Positions 35,454-44,827 of a stretch of 64,000 nt of DNA are shown piece after piece; positions within the stretch are counted from its first letter, which is position 1; the number at the start of each line of letters is the position of its first letter. The notes beneath the pieces are model-generated. The model worked only from the letters and a program-made list of their open reading frames with translations, did not search any database and had not been told where the DNA came from. The stretch spans positions 1 to 64,000 of the forward strand of contig CAVZCK010000004.1 in the NCBI GenBank assembly GCA_963773735.1. The letters are read 5' to 3'. A program made the position numbers and the translations under genes. This DNA comes from CAVZCK01 sp963773735 (GTDB taxonomy: Bacteria; Pseudomonadota; Alphaproteobacteria; Rhizobiales; Rhodomicrobiaceae).

Positions 35454-35958
35454 ATGGCTGACGAACAAAATGATGATGGTGGGGCGGAGACCGGCGGCGA
35501 TGCAGCGGGGCAGCCGCAGATCAATGTGCTTGGGCAATATATCAAGGATCTGTCCTTCGAAAATCCGCGCGCGCCGGTCAGCCTGCGCGGTCCGGGCAAA
35601 AACCCGAATATTCAGGTCAATTTCAACGTTCAGGCGCAGGCGATCGGCGGGGACGCTTATGAGGTCGCGCTGACGATCGAAGCCTCCGCGAAGAACGAGG
35701 ACGGTAATCTTTACGCATTGGAGCTTGTCTATGCGGGCGGCTTCCGGCTCAAAGATCTGCCTCAGCAGGCGTTGCGCCCGGTTCTCTTCATCGAGTGCCC
35801 CGGCCCTGTTATTCCCCTTCGCGCGGCGCCTCGTCGGCGATCTGACCCGCGAAGGCGGCTTTCCGCCATTGCTCCTCGATCCGATCGATTTCGCCTCGCT
35901 TTACCGCCAGCGGGTCATGGAGGATCAGGCGTCGGCCGAGAAAACCACGATTCAGTAG
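35454..35958 (+). CDS. secB: Protein-export chaperone SecB (one frameshift)
   Basis: SecB keeps presecretory proteins unfolded and delivers them to SecA. The first frame has the family start with INVLGQYIKDLSFENP, then IQVNFNVQAQAIGGDAYEVAL. One extra base near 35801 (in CCCCGG) moves to the other frame, which completes it with LLFPFARRLVGDLTREGGFP, LLLDPIDFASLYRQR. About 167 residues result, the family length. The break in a conserved gene supports sequence error. Confidence 0.93.
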
Positions 35959-35968
35959 GGCGCAGGCT

Positions 35969-36660
35969 CTAACGATAGAGCCGCCACAAGGCTTCCGCTC
36001 CCATTTCCTCGATGAATGCGGCATGCGCCGCCTTTTCGGCATCTTCCAGATTGGCCGGCAGCGGCCGGGCCCGTTTCGCGCGCGGCACGCGCTCCCGTCC
36101 CGCCATTCTCGAAGCCGCTGCGCCGCGCGGCGAGATCGAGACCGGTTGCTGGCCGCCGATGAGCTGCAGATAGACCTCGGCGAGCAGCTCGGCGTCGAGC
36201 AATGCGCCGTGCCTGGTCCGGGCGGAGTTGTCGACATTGTAGCGCTTGCAGAGTGCATCGAGGCTGTTCGGACCGGCCGGATGCTTGCGGCGCGCCAGCG
36301 CCAGCGTGTCGATGATGCGGTCTGGCGGAATGATGGCGACCTCGATGCGCGTCAGCTCGGCATTGATGAAACCCATGTCGAAGCTGGCATTGTGAAAGAC
36401 CAGCTTACCGCCTTCGACGAATTCCAGGAACGGCTGGGCGATGTCGGCAAAACAGCGGCTTGTCGAACAGGAACTGGGCGGATAGGCCGTGGACGCGGAA
36501 GGCTTCCTCGCGGCATGTCGCGCTGCGGATTGATATATTGATGCCAGACCCGGCCGGTCGGAATGTAGTTCGACAGCTCGATGCAGGCGATCTCGACCAG
36601 CCGGTGACCGCTATTCGGATCGAGGCCGGTCGTCTCCGTATCCAAGACGAATTCGCGCAT
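35969..36660 (-). CDS. dnaQ: DNA polymerase III epsilon subunit (two frameshifts)
   Basis: The 3'-5' proofreading exonuclease of the replicative polymerase. From the ATG at 36660 the DEDD motifs appear in order: Exo I FVLDTETTGLDP, Exo II with VFHNASFDMGFINAEL and Exo III with RHGALLDAELLAEVYL. The frame breaks near 36510 and 36450; the middle frame bridges with EEAFRVHGLSAQFLF. All catalytic acids are present. It is tail to tail with secB and follows coaE by 16 bases on the same strand, as in related genomes. Confidence 0.92.
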
Positions 36661-36676
36661 TGCCGATATCCCCCGC

Positions 36677-37318
36677 TCAACCGGCCTCAGCGCCTTCGCC
36701 ATAAAGCCCGCGCCAAAGGCCGAATTTTTCCCCTTGGCGATCTTTGAGTGATTCGAGCAGATGATCGATCTGCGCTTTGGTCTCATCCAGAGGAAGTCCG
36801 GTGTCTATGACGAAATCGGCGCGCGCCCGCTTCTCCGCATCCGGCATCTGGCGGCCCCGGATCATGGCGAGCTTGTCGGGCGTCATGCCGGGCCGGGCCA
36901 GGACGCGCGCGGCCTGGACATGCTCATGCGTGCTGGCAACGACCGTCACATCGACAAGCTGGTCGCCGCCGGTCTCGAAAAGCAGTGGAATATCGAGCAC
37001 GCAATATGGCGCGCCAGCCGCCGCCTGGTCGCGAATGAACCGCCATTGCGCGTGCCGGACGAGTGGGTGCACCAGGGCCTCCAACCTGGCAAAGCCGTCC
37101 GGCGCCTGCGTAGCCGCCGCCGCGAGACACGCACGGTCGACCTTGCCGGATGCCGTCGTGCCAGGAAAGGCGGCTTCGATGAGTGGGACGGCCTCGCCCT
37201 CATAGAGGCGATGCACGATCGCGTCGGAATCGAGCACGGGCACGCCGCGCGAAGCCATGTAGCCCGCAACCGTGGTCTTGCCCATGCCGATGGAGCCGGT
37301 CAGTCCGATGATCAGCAT
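36677..37318 (-). CDS. coaE: Dephospho-CoA kinase
   Basis: CoaE phosphorylates dephospho-CoA, the last step of coenzyme A synthesis. The intact 213-residue product starts IIGLTGSIGMGKTTVAGYM, with the P-loop at residues 8-15, and has DSDAIVHRLYEGE, VLDIPLLFETGGDQL and RADFVIDTG in the expected order. It follows aroE by seven bases and precedes dnaQ. Confidence 0.95.
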   Translation of the reverse strand: MLIIGLTGSIGMGKTTVAGYMASRGVPVLDSDAIVHRLYEGEAVPLIEAAFPGTTASGKVDRACLAAAATQAPDGFARLEALVHPLVRHAQWRFIRDQAAAGAPYCVLDIPLLFETGGDQLVDVTVVASTHEHVQAARVLARPGMTPDKLAMIRGRQMPDAEKRARADFVIDTGLPLDETKAQIDHLLESLKDRQGEKFGLWRGLYGEGAEAG

Positions 37319-37325
37319 TGTCCAC

Positions 37326-38158
37326 CTAATGCGCGCCGAGATCGGCGATCAGCAGCTCCTTAAGCTCCGGCGTGATCTCCGGCCGGATGCCGAACCAGGT
37401 CTCGAAGCCCGGCACCGCCTGTTGCAGCAGCATCCCTAGCCCGTCGGCGGTGTGCAATCCGGCACTCCGCGCCCGGCGCAGCAACCCGGTTTCCAGCGGC
37501 GTATAGACGATATCGCAGACGACGCCCGGATACGGAAAACCTAGACAGATCAATGTCGAGCGGCGGGATGTGCCGCCATGCCGAGGCTGGTGGTATTCAC
37601 AAGTAATCCACAGCCTGTCAACATTTCGGCGCGGCTCTCCCAGTCAAACACCATGACTGTAACGCCGAAGGATGCGGCGAGCGCCTCGGCGCGTTCGCGG
37701 CTACGATTGGCAAGGCGGATGCGCGGAATGCCGCGATCGAGGAGCCCACGAATGACACCGCGTGCCGCGCCGCCGGCACCGAGAATCGCGGCCGGCAAGC
37801 CGATCCTATCCCAGCCGGGCGCCTGATCGTCGAGATTGCGGATGAAGCCGTAAATGTCGGTGTTCGAGGCGCAGAGAACGCCGTCATCGAGCCAGAGCGT
37901 ATTGGCGGCGCCGACGCTTTTGGCGGCCGCGTCGGTCCGCCCGGCGGCCCGGAAGGCGATCTCCTTTAGTGGAACCGTGACGTTACAGCCGACAAAGCCA
38001 TGCAATTTCAGATCGCGGAAGAACGCCTCCGCATCTTCCGGCCTGACCGGCTGCCTGGTGTACTCGCCGTCGATGCCGTAGCGCCTCAGCCAATAATCAT
38101 GAATGAGCGGCGAGCGCGAATGGGCGACCGGCCAGCCGGCAATGCAGACACGTCTCAT
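37326..38158 (-). CDS. aroE: Shikimate dehydrogenase (two frameshifts)
   Basis: AroE reduces 3-dehydroshikimate with NADPH in the chorismate pathway. From the ATG at 38158 it shows the substrate-binding GWPVAHSRSPLIHDYWL, the catalytic Lys/Asp region NVTVPLKEIAF and SNTDIYGF, the nucleotide turn ILGAGGAARGVIRGLL and NTTSLGM. An extra C near 37557 and another base near 37530 are needed to reach the last part, VVCDIVYTPLETGLL and LGMLLQQAVPGFETWFG. The order maf, aroE, coaE, dnaQ is typical for the order. Confidence 0.93.
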
Positions 38159-38184
38159 GGCAAGGTCTCCTTTCGATGGCCGGC

Positions 38185-38813
38185 TTAGCTGGCGAGCCAT
38201 CCGATGTCGCGGAGATAGCCGAGAAGGGGCAGGAGGGGCAATCCGATTATGGTGAAGTAATCGCCCTCGATCTTCGAGAAGAGCTGGATGCCGCGGCCTT
38301 CGATCCGATAGCTGCCCACCGATAGCAGCATCGCTGGCCCCTCCGCCCGGCAATAGTCGTCGAGAAAACGCTCGGAAAATGCGCGCATGGTCAATTCGGC
38401 GACAGCAAGGTGCCGCCATTCCACCCGGCCGCTCCGGCGCCGCGCAAATTCCAGAATTGAGCCGGTGCGTCCGGCCGCGGAGCTGCAGAAGCTGGTCGCG
38501 CGCGGCCTCAACATCCGGCGGCTTCTGATAGAGCACGCCCGCGCATTCCATCACCTGATCCGCGCCGATGACGAGGAAATCCGGCTCGTCCGCGCTGACC
38601 GCTTCCGCCTTGGCCGCGGCAAGCGCCAGGGCAAGCCGGCCCGCATCTATCCCGCCTTCGCGGCGCACCAAATCGGCCTCAAGCGCCCGTTCATCGATCG
38701 CGGCGGGACGTTGGATAAAAGCCATTGCCGCACCGCGCAAGATCGTCCGCGCGGCCGGAACTCGCGGAGGCGAGAATGAGCTGCGCGGATACGCTGAACG
38801 GCCGATCAGGCAC
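38185..38813 (-). CDS. maf: Maf family nucleotide pyrophosphatase (frameshifts)
   Basis: Maf proteins hydrolyse non-canonical nucleoside triphosphates. GTG at 38813 gives PDRPFSVSAQLILASASSGR, the family start; further on come DFLVIGADQVMECAG and LQLRGRTH, then in another frame TMRAFSERFLDDYC and YRIEGRGIQLFSKIEGDYFT, closing with IIGLPLLPLLGYL. Breaks lie near 38735 and 38475. The start follows the stop of ppsR by two bases. Confidence 0.9.
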
Positions 38814-38815
38814 CG

Positions 38816-39656
38816 TCACTCCGATCTTCGAGAAATCTTGGTGATGGCAGCGGCCGTTTCCTCGATCGAACGGCGCGTCACATCGATCACCGGCCAGTGG
38901 TGGCGCTGCGCACAGCCGCCGCGTATAGGCCAGCTCCTTGTTGATCATATCGATGTCGACATAGTCTTTGTTCTTGGCATCGTTCATGCCGAGCAGCCGG
39001 TGGCGGCGGATCTCGGCCAAGCGCTGCGGGCTGGCCACCAGGCCCACCACCACGGATTTCCGCACGGCCTCCAGTTCCGCCGGCGGCGGAATGTCCGGCA
39101 CCAGTGAGACGTTCGCGGTCTTGAAGCCGCGATTAGCCAGATAAAGGCTCGTCGGAGTCTTCGAGGTCCGGCTTGCGCCGATTAGAATAAGGTCGGCGTC
39201 GTCCAGGTCGATCGTGCGCTGGCCGTCATCGTGAGCGATGGTGAAATTCATCGCCTCGATGCGGCGGAAATAGTCGGTATTGAGGACATGCTGTCCGCCC
39301 ACGATCGGGGTGGAGGGCGTGCCGAGATAGGCCTCGAAGACCTTGAGCAGTGGGTCGAGAACCGCAATGCACGGAATGTGCAGCTCTTCGCAGCGATGTT
39401 CGAGATAATGGCCGAGCTCGCGATCGACGATGGTGTAGAGCACGATGCCGGGCGCGCCCTCGATCTGCTGGATCACCCTGTCCAGATGGCGCCGGTTTCT
39501 CACGAAGGGATGGGAGTGCTTGATGGCGCGGATGCTCGAATATTGCACGGCCGCCGCCTTCGCGATCGCGGCGAGCGTTTCTCCAGAGGCGTCCGACACC
39601 ATATGCAGATGGAAAAACTTCGGAACCTCTTTGGTGGTCTGTTGATAAGTTGTCAC
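38816..39656 (-). CDS. ppsR: Pyruvate, phosphate dikinase regulatory protein (PPSRP), one frameshift
   Basis: PPSRP is a bifunctional ADP-dependent kinase and Pi-dependent phosphorylase of PPDK or PEP synthase. The product has FHLHMVSDASGETLAAIAKA, then RAIKHSHPFVRN, ADLILIGASRTSKTPTSLYL (the P-loop-like motif) and MNDAKNKDYVDIDMINKEL. A break near 38905 is bridged by the other frame, which ends RRSIEETAAAITKI at 38816. GTG start at 39656 is tentative. Divergent from hemE. Confidence 0.93.
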
Positions 39657-40053
39657 CTTTCGGATCGCACCTAGAATTATGGAAAAATCTCTAACCGAGT
39701 CCCAAACCCTAATTCAAAAAGCACCCACAGCATGTCTTCTGGGGACAACGAAACTTCGCGCAGCAGGGAGATTTTTGGAAGCAAGATTTTTGCCCACCGG
39801 CTACCGGCGGCATTATGCGCCGATTTTGATCATGATGTTCAATGAGCCGTATACCGCAAATGGTTGGTGTCTTTCGCAAAATATCGGGGCTGCACGGCGA
39901 CGTGGTTCAAATCTCGTGGCCAATCCAGACCGATCATGCGAGATTTGCCAAAATATGTAGATAGCGTGTGGACAGCTTAGGAATATCCGCAATCCCCACC
40001 TTAAATAATAACTAATCAGAAAGAGAAGATTCTAATTATTGAAAAGCCAAGTG
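39657..40053. other. Divergent promoter region between ppsR and hemE
   Basis: About 400 bases, AT-rich at both edges, with no supported gene. A short plus-strand frame at 39679-39960 has no recognisable product. The region just before hemE (39980-40040) is AT-rich and probably holds its promoter. A GGTTCAAATC near 39905 resembles a tRNA T-loop but has no pairing arms. Confidence 0.5.
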
Positions 40054-41100
40054 ATGCGCACTGAACCGCTGGAAACCCAATCAGCTCCTAAACTCGTTCA
40101 GGTCTTGCAAAGGCAGGTGCTCGGCAGGCCTCCCGTCTGGCTGATGCGCCAAGCCGGCCGCTATCTGCCGGAATATCGCCAGCTGCGGGCGAAGGCCGAG
40201 GGTTTCCTCGATCTTTGCTATCGGCCGGAATGGGCAACCGAGATCACCCTGCAGCCGATCCGCCGGTTCGATTTTGACGCGGCAATCTTGTTTTCAGATA
40301 TTCTGGTCGTCCCCGATGCGCTCGGGCAGGGCGTGACGTTCGATGAAGGCGTCGGTCCAAAGCTTGAGGCAATGGAACCGAAGGCGCTTTTGAGCCGCCT
40401 GAGACCGGATACAACCGGCGAGAAATTCAGCCGGATCTTCGAAACGGTCGAGCGTGTCCGCGCCGGCCTTGCCGCCGGCAAGGCTCTCATTGGTTTTTGC
40501 GGCGCGCCCTGGACGGTTGCGACCTACATGATCGCCGGACATGGCACGCCCGACCAGGCGCCGGCGCGGCTGGCCGCCTATCGCGATCCGGTGAATTTCG
40601 CACGGCTGCTCGACCTGCTGGCCGACGTCTCAACCGAATATCTCTCGGGTCAGATCAAGGCCGGCGCGCAGGCTGTGCAGATTTTCGATAGCTGGGCCGG
40701 TGTATTACCCGACGACGAATTCGGCCGCTGGGTGATCGGCCCGACGGCCAAAATGGTCCAGAGCCTGAAAGCGTTGCATTCCGGCGTGCCGATCATCGGT
40801 TTTCCCCGTGGCGCGGGTGCGCTTTCCGAGCGGTTCATTCGAGAAACCGGCGTCGATGCGATCGGCTGCGATACGGCCATGCCGCTCAGCCAGATGCGAG
40901 CCTTGGCGGTGGAGGTGCCGGTCCAGGGCAATCTCGATCCGCTGCTGCTTGTTGCCGGCGGGGCCTTGCTCGAATCGCGGACTCAGGACATCATTGCGGC
41001 GCTTCAGGGGGTTCCGCATATTTTCAATCTCGGTCACGGGATCTTGCAGACGACGCCGATCGCGCATGTTGAGCGGCTGGTCGAGCTGGTCCGTGGTTAG
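40054..41100 (+). CDS. hemE: Uroporphyrinogen decarboxylase
   Basis: HemE converts uroporphyrinogen III to coproporphyrinogen III in haem synthesis. The 348-residue intact product has the signature PVWLMRQAGRYLPEYR, the catalytic region DAAILFSDILVVPDALG, FCGAPWTVATYM and the late GNLDPLLLVAGG, NLGHGILQTTP. ATG at 40054 is taken; a TTG at 40039 would add five residues. It precedes hemJ by 15 bases, so the two haem genes are an operon. Confidence 0.96.
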   Translation: MRTEPLETQSAPKLVQVLQRQVLGRPPVWLMRQAGRYLPEYRQLRAKAEGFLDLCYRPEWATEITLQPIRRFDFDAAILFSDILVVPDALGQGVTFDEGVGPKLEAMEPKALLSRLRPDTTGEKFSRIFETVERVRAGLAAGKALIGFCGAPWTVATYMIAGHGTPDQAPARLAAYRDPVNFARLLDLLADVSTEYLSGQIKAGAQAVQIFDSWAGVLPDDEFGRWVIGPTAKMVQSLKALHSGVPIIGFPRGAGALSERFIRETGVDAIGCDTAMPLSQMRALAVEVPVQGNLDPLLLVAGGALLESRTQDIIAALQGVPHIFNLGHGILQTTPIAHVERLVELVRG

Positions 41101-41115
41101 AGCAGAAGCGAGGGC

Positions 41116-41553
41116 ATGGTGGCCTATCTCTACATCAAAGCGTTTCACGTGATCGCCATGGTCGCCTGGATGGCCGGAATGTTCTATCTGCCCCGCCTCT
41201 ACGTCTATCATGTTGACGCCGAGCCGGGATCAGAGCTCTCGGAGACGTTGAAGGTGATGGAGCACCGGCTTCTCAGGCTCATCATCAATCCGGCAATGAT
41301 CGCAACTTGGGTTTTGGGACTCATCCTGATTTTCGGCTTCGGTGTCATCGATCTGGCGAATTCAGGCTGGCTTCACGCGAAAATTGCTCTTGTTATTCTC
41401 CTAACCGTTTTCCACATTATGTTATCGAGATGGCGAAGGGATTTTGCGGCGGATCGCAATAGAAGGAGCGCGCGATTTTACCGCATCGCCAACGAAGTTC
41501 CGACCGTGTTGTTGATTTTCATAGTCATTCTGGTGGTCGTGAAGCCGTTTTAG
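41116..41553 (+). CDS. hemJ: Protoporphyrinogen IX oxidase HemJ
   Basis: HemJ oxidises protoporphyrinogen IX to protoporphyrin IX in bacteria without HemG or HemY. The 145-residue product has four membrane helices and the conserved start AYLYIKAFHVIAMVAWMAGM with the essential His, then FYLPRLYVYH and LHAKIALVILLTVFHIML, ending VILVVVKPF. The gap of 265 bases to rho (41554-41818) has no gene. Intact. Confidence 0.94.
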   Translation: MVAYLYIKAFHVIAMVAWMAGMFYLPRLYVYHVDAEPGSELSETLKVMEHRLLRLIINPAMIATWVLGLILIFGFGVIDLANSGWLHAKIALVILLTVFHIMLSRWRRDFAADRNRRSARFYRIANEVPTVLLIFIVILVVVKPF

Positions 41554-41818
41554 AGCACGGGCAGCGAAGAGCCGGAAATCTGCCGCTTTCGCGGCTTTGA
41601 ATTGTTTGGTATAGTGCGAATCGTAATCTTCAATTGGCCGAGACATCTGATTTCCCTCAGTCCGCCTGTGATCTGAGCAGCCTGCGAGCAGCGGTTTCGC
41701 GTGGCATGCCACTCTGAGCGGAAGCGGCACTTCGAAATGCCCTCCAACCCTCAAGTCGCGCTTTGATCCAGAGCGCGCCTATCCCACCCATGTTATAGAA
41801 AGTTCGGAGTTATCCCGA

Positions 41819-43084
41819 ATGCAAGACTTAAAACTCCAGGAATTAAAAACGAAATCGCCGACCGAGCTACTCAGCTTTGCTGAGAATGTGGAAGTTGAGA
41901 ACGCCAGCACGATGCGTAAGCAGGAGCTGATGTTTGCCATCCTCAAGCAGCTCGCGGCGAAAGACATCGATATTACCGGCGTCGGCGTTGTCGAGGTGCT
42001 CCAGGACGGCTTCGGCTTTCTGCGGTCCCCGGACGCCAACTATCTGCCTGGTCCTGACGACATCTATGTCAGCCCGAGCCAGATTCGCCGCTTCAGCCTG
42101 CGCACGGGCGACACTGTCGAAGGTCAGATCCGCTCTCCCAAGGACGGCGAGCGGTATTTCGCGCTTCTGAAAGTCAACAAGATCAATTTCGACGATCCGG
42201 ATGCGATGCGCCATAAGGTGCATTTCGACAATCTGACGCCGCTCTATCCGAACGAATGGATGGGGATGGAGATCCCAAACCCAGAACTCAAGGATTTGAG
42301 TGGCCGCGTCATCGATATCGTCGCGCCGCTCGGCAAAGGGCAGCGCGGGTTGATCGTCGCTCCGCCGCGAACCGGCAAGACGGTGCTCCTGCAGAACATT
42401 GCGCACTCCATCACCAGCAATCATCCGGAATGCTATCTGATCGTGCTTCTCATCGATGAGCGGCCGGAAGAGGTGACGGACATGCAGCGCTCGGTCAAGG
42501 GTGAGGTCATCTCATCGACCTTCGACGAGCCGGCGGCGCGCCATGTGCAGGTCGCCGAAATGGTGATCGAAAAGGCCAAGCGTCTCGTCGAGCACAAGAA
42601 AGATGTGGTGATTCTGCTCGACTCGATCACACGTCTCGGCCGAGCCTACAATACGGTCGTTCCGTCGTCGGGTAAGGTGCTGACTGGCGGTGTCGACGCC
42701 AACGCCCTGCAAAGGCCCAAGCGCTTCTTCGGCGCGGCGCGCAATATCGAGGAAGGCGGCTCGCTCACCATCATCGCAACGGCGCTCATCGAGACCGGCA
42801 GCCGCATGGATGAGGTAATCTTTGAAGAGTTCAAAGGCACCGGCAATTCGGAAATCATTCTCGACCGCAAGGTCGCCGATAAGCGCGTCTTCCCGGCGAT
42901 CGACATCTCTCGCTCCGGCACCCGTAAGGAAGAGCTGCTGGTTCCTTCCGCTCAGCTCAAGAAAATGTTCGTGCTGCGGCGCATCCTCAATCCGATGGGG
43001 ACAATGGACGCAATCGAGTTTCTCTTGGATAAGCTCCGCCAGACCAAGAACAATAGCGATTTCTTCGACTCGATGAATACCTGA
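41819..43084 (+). CDS. rho: Transcription termination factor Rho
   Basis: Rho is the hexameric RNA helicase that ends transcription of untranslated RNA. The 421-residue product has the N-terminal helix bundle, the RNA-binding cold-shock fold (GVVEVLQDGFGFLRSPD), the Walker A PPRTGKTVLLQ near residue 181, IVLLIDERPEEVTDM and the Q-loop region VPSSGKVLTGGVDANAL. The final IEFLLDKLRQTKNN is also standard. Intact, and in its usual place behind hemE-hemJ. Confidence 0.97.
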   Translation: MQDLKLQELKTKSPTELLSFAENVEVENASTMRKQELMFAILKQLAAKDIDITGVGVVEVLQDGFGFLRSPDANYLPGPDDIYVSPSQIRRFSLRTGDTVEGQIRSPKDGERYFALLKVNKINFDDPDAMRHKVHFDNLTPLYPNEWMGMEIPNPELKDLSGRVIDIVAPLGKGQRGLIVAPPRTGKTVLLQNIAHSITSNHPECYLIVLLIDERPEEVTDMQRSVKGEVISSTFDEPAARHVQVAEMVIEKAKRLVEHKKDVVILLDSITRLGRAYNTVVPSSGKVLTGGVDANALQRPKRFFGAARNIEEGGSLTIIATALIETGSRMDEVIFEEFKGTGNSEIILDRKVADKRVFPAIDISRSGTRKEELLVPSAQLKKMFVLRRILNPMGTMDAIEFLLDKLRQTKNNSDFFDSMNT

Positions 43085-43085
43085 A

Positions 43086-43103
43086 GCGGGGCTCGCACCC
43101 CGC
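43086..43103 (+). terminator. Stem-loop directly after rho
   Basis: GCGGGG and CCCCGC form a six-pair GC stem around a six-base loop (CTCGCA), one base after the rho stop codon region. There is no T-tract, so it may slow Rho-independent termination or protect the mRNA end. Confidence 0.55.
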
Positions 43104-43172
43104 AGAACGCTCGCTTGGCCTCAAGATCGGCGCCGGTCGGTTCCGGGCCGCGCAAGCTTAAACGCCGCAAGT

Positions 43173-44120
43173 CTATCGACATCCGCAAACATCGGGTGGA
43201 CGCTCTAGCACCCGCGGGACGAGCAATATCACCAACCCCAAGGCTGCGCTTAGACCTGCCAGCAGGATCGCTCCGCGGCGGGAAATAACAGCCATCTCGC
43301 CAATGCGCTCCGGCTCGCACCAGCGACGCCTCGCGTCCCCACCTCCTTCGCACGTAAGGTTGCCGGGACGGATCGAAGCCTCCTGAAAACGGCCGCCGGA
43401 TCGGTTGGTCGAGATCGGGAAGCTTTGGCTCGACGCCGGGGATCTCCGGTTTTTCCGGGGCAAGCTGTGGTGCTTGCGGCAGGCTCGGGGAGCCGGCTTG
43501 CGCGGCGAGATGAGCGACGCGCCGCCATAGAGGACGCCGATGGCGATCAGCCAGCTTCCGAGAATCCGGCCCGCCGTCTGGAACCAGGCTTGCCGGAAAG
43601 CCCATACGGTCATGCACACCGCCGCCGGGATCCAGAATGCAAATGCGATTCCCGCTGCCGCCGCGGCAGGGTCATGGAAACTCTGATTTGTCAGGCGGAG
43701 CGCGATGGCGACCATGGCACCGGCAATGATGGCCGCGACCGGCAGAACCACAGGGCCGATCCGCTTTGGCGCGCCCAGTGCAACGCCGACCGCGATGCTC
43801 AATATCGGCCCGGTGAGAAAGAGATGCGTTTTGGCGCCGGGGAGGCCGGCGAGTGCCGAAGTGAATGAATCGACAAAGGAGAATCCCAGCACGATGCCCA
43901 ATGTGAACGCGGCAAGCCCCGTAAGACATTGCCGGATGTCGCCGAGGGCGAGCAGTACGCCAAGCCCGACAAGGGGCAGGATGCGCTCATAGGCGAAGGC
44001 GTTGGTCAGGATCCACCAGGCGAGTGTGCTTCGTTCATGCGGGGGCTCAAGGGCAAGCGCAAGGATTGCGGCCAAACCCAGCACGATCAGCGCCGGCCCG
44101 GCCCATCGAGCTAGCCGCAT
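43173..44120 (-). CDS. Multi-pass membrane protein next to hupE, unknown function (frame disturbed)
   Basis: The N-terminal 215 residues form about six membrane helices with EPPHERSTLAWWILTNAFAY between the first two and YGGASLISP after the last. Around 43330-43500 the printed frame loses hydrophobic character; a neighbouring frame gives a proline-rich stretch (APQLAPEKPEIPGVEPKLPD), and then the original frame returns with one C-terminal helix (AILLAGLSAALGLVILLVP). Two compensating indels are the likely reason. The close position to hupE (21 bases) suggests a related transport role. I do not recognise the family. Confidence 0.65.
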   Translation of the reverse strand: MRLARWAGPALIVLGLAAILALALEPPHERSTLAWWILTNAFAYERILPLVGLGVLLALGDIRQCLTGLAAFTLGIVLGFSFVDSFTSALAGLPGAKTHLFLTGPILSIAVGVALGAPKRIGPVVLPVAAIIAGAMVAIALRLTNQSFHDPAAAAAGIAFAFWIPAAVCMTVWAFRQAWFQTAGRILGSWLIAIGVLYGGASLISPRKPAPRACRKHHSLPRKNRRSPASSQSFPISTNRSGGRFQEASIRPGNLTCEGGGDARRRWCEPERIGEMAVISRRGAILLAGLSAALGLVILLVPRVLERPPDVCGCR

Positions 44121-44141
44121 CGGCGTGGGTCCCTGGTCTGA

Positions 44142-44753
44142 TCACGCTCCAAGGAAATAGATCCCTGCCACGGCGACAGCGGCACCGAGCGTGCGGACGA
44201 GGCGCCCGTCAAATGGCCTGCTCAGCACTAATCCGACGCCGATGCCGAGAAGATGGATCATTCCCGTTGCCAGGACGAAGCCGATGGCAAAGTCGGCCGG
44301 ATCGGCCGCGTTGGGCAATTCCGCGCCATGGGCATAGCCGTGGCAGATGGCAAATACCGATATCAGCAGAAGCGCGACCCATTCCGCCGGACGCCACATC
44401 AACGCGATGGCTAGGCCAAGCGTCATGATCGACAGGGCGATCCCGGTCTCGATGCCGAAAAGCGGTATGCCGACGATCCCCGCAATGCCGCCGAGCACCA
44501 TGATCAGCGGAAACGTCACCGGAAGCGTCCAGATCTGCCGGCCTCCCATCTGAGCGCCCCACAGGCCGACCGCGAACATGGCTAGAAAGTGGTCCGGTCC
44601 CGTCAGAGGATGCTCGAACCCGCTTCCGAAGCCGCCCGCACCCTCTTGGATGACGTGTGCCTGAGCCTGCCCTGCCACCATCCAAAGGGCAGTGCCCAGG
44701 ACAATGGCATCCGCGATGGCCGCGGCCCGTCGATAAGCCTGAGTCGTTTGCAT
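44142..44753 (-). CDS. HupE/UreJ family metal transporter
   Basis: HupE/UreJ proteins are small nickel or cobalt permeases. The 203-residue product has a cleavable signal (ending AQAHVIQEG), the conserved metal motif HPLTGPDHFLAMFAVGLWG, SVFAICHGYAHGAELP with two more His, and GMIHLLGIGVGLVL, with about six helices. No hydrogenase or urease genes are in the window, so the metal and user enzyme are unknown. It heads a two-gene minus-strand unit. Intact. Confidence 0.9.
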   Translation of the reverse strand: MQTTQAYRRAAAIADAIVLGTALWMVAGQAQAHVIQEGAGGFGSGFEHPLTGPDHFLAMFAVGLWGAQMGGRQIWTLPVTFPLIMVLGGIAGIVGIPLFGIETGIALSIMTLGLAIALMWRPAEWVALLLISVFAICHGYAHGAELPNAADPADFAIGFVLATGMIHLLGIGVGLVLSRPFDGRLVRTLGAAVAVAGIYFLGA

Positions 44754-44827
44754 TTTCGCCCCTGTCTCGGCAGAAGCTGATCAAGCTATGTTGCCGCGCT
44801 CTTTATGAGCCGGATCGTCTGCCGTCG

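Noticed and set aside
39890..39925. tRNA-like T-loop GGTTCAAATC
   Set aside because: The flanking bases do not form a T stem, and no acceptor, D or anticodon arm can be paired around it.
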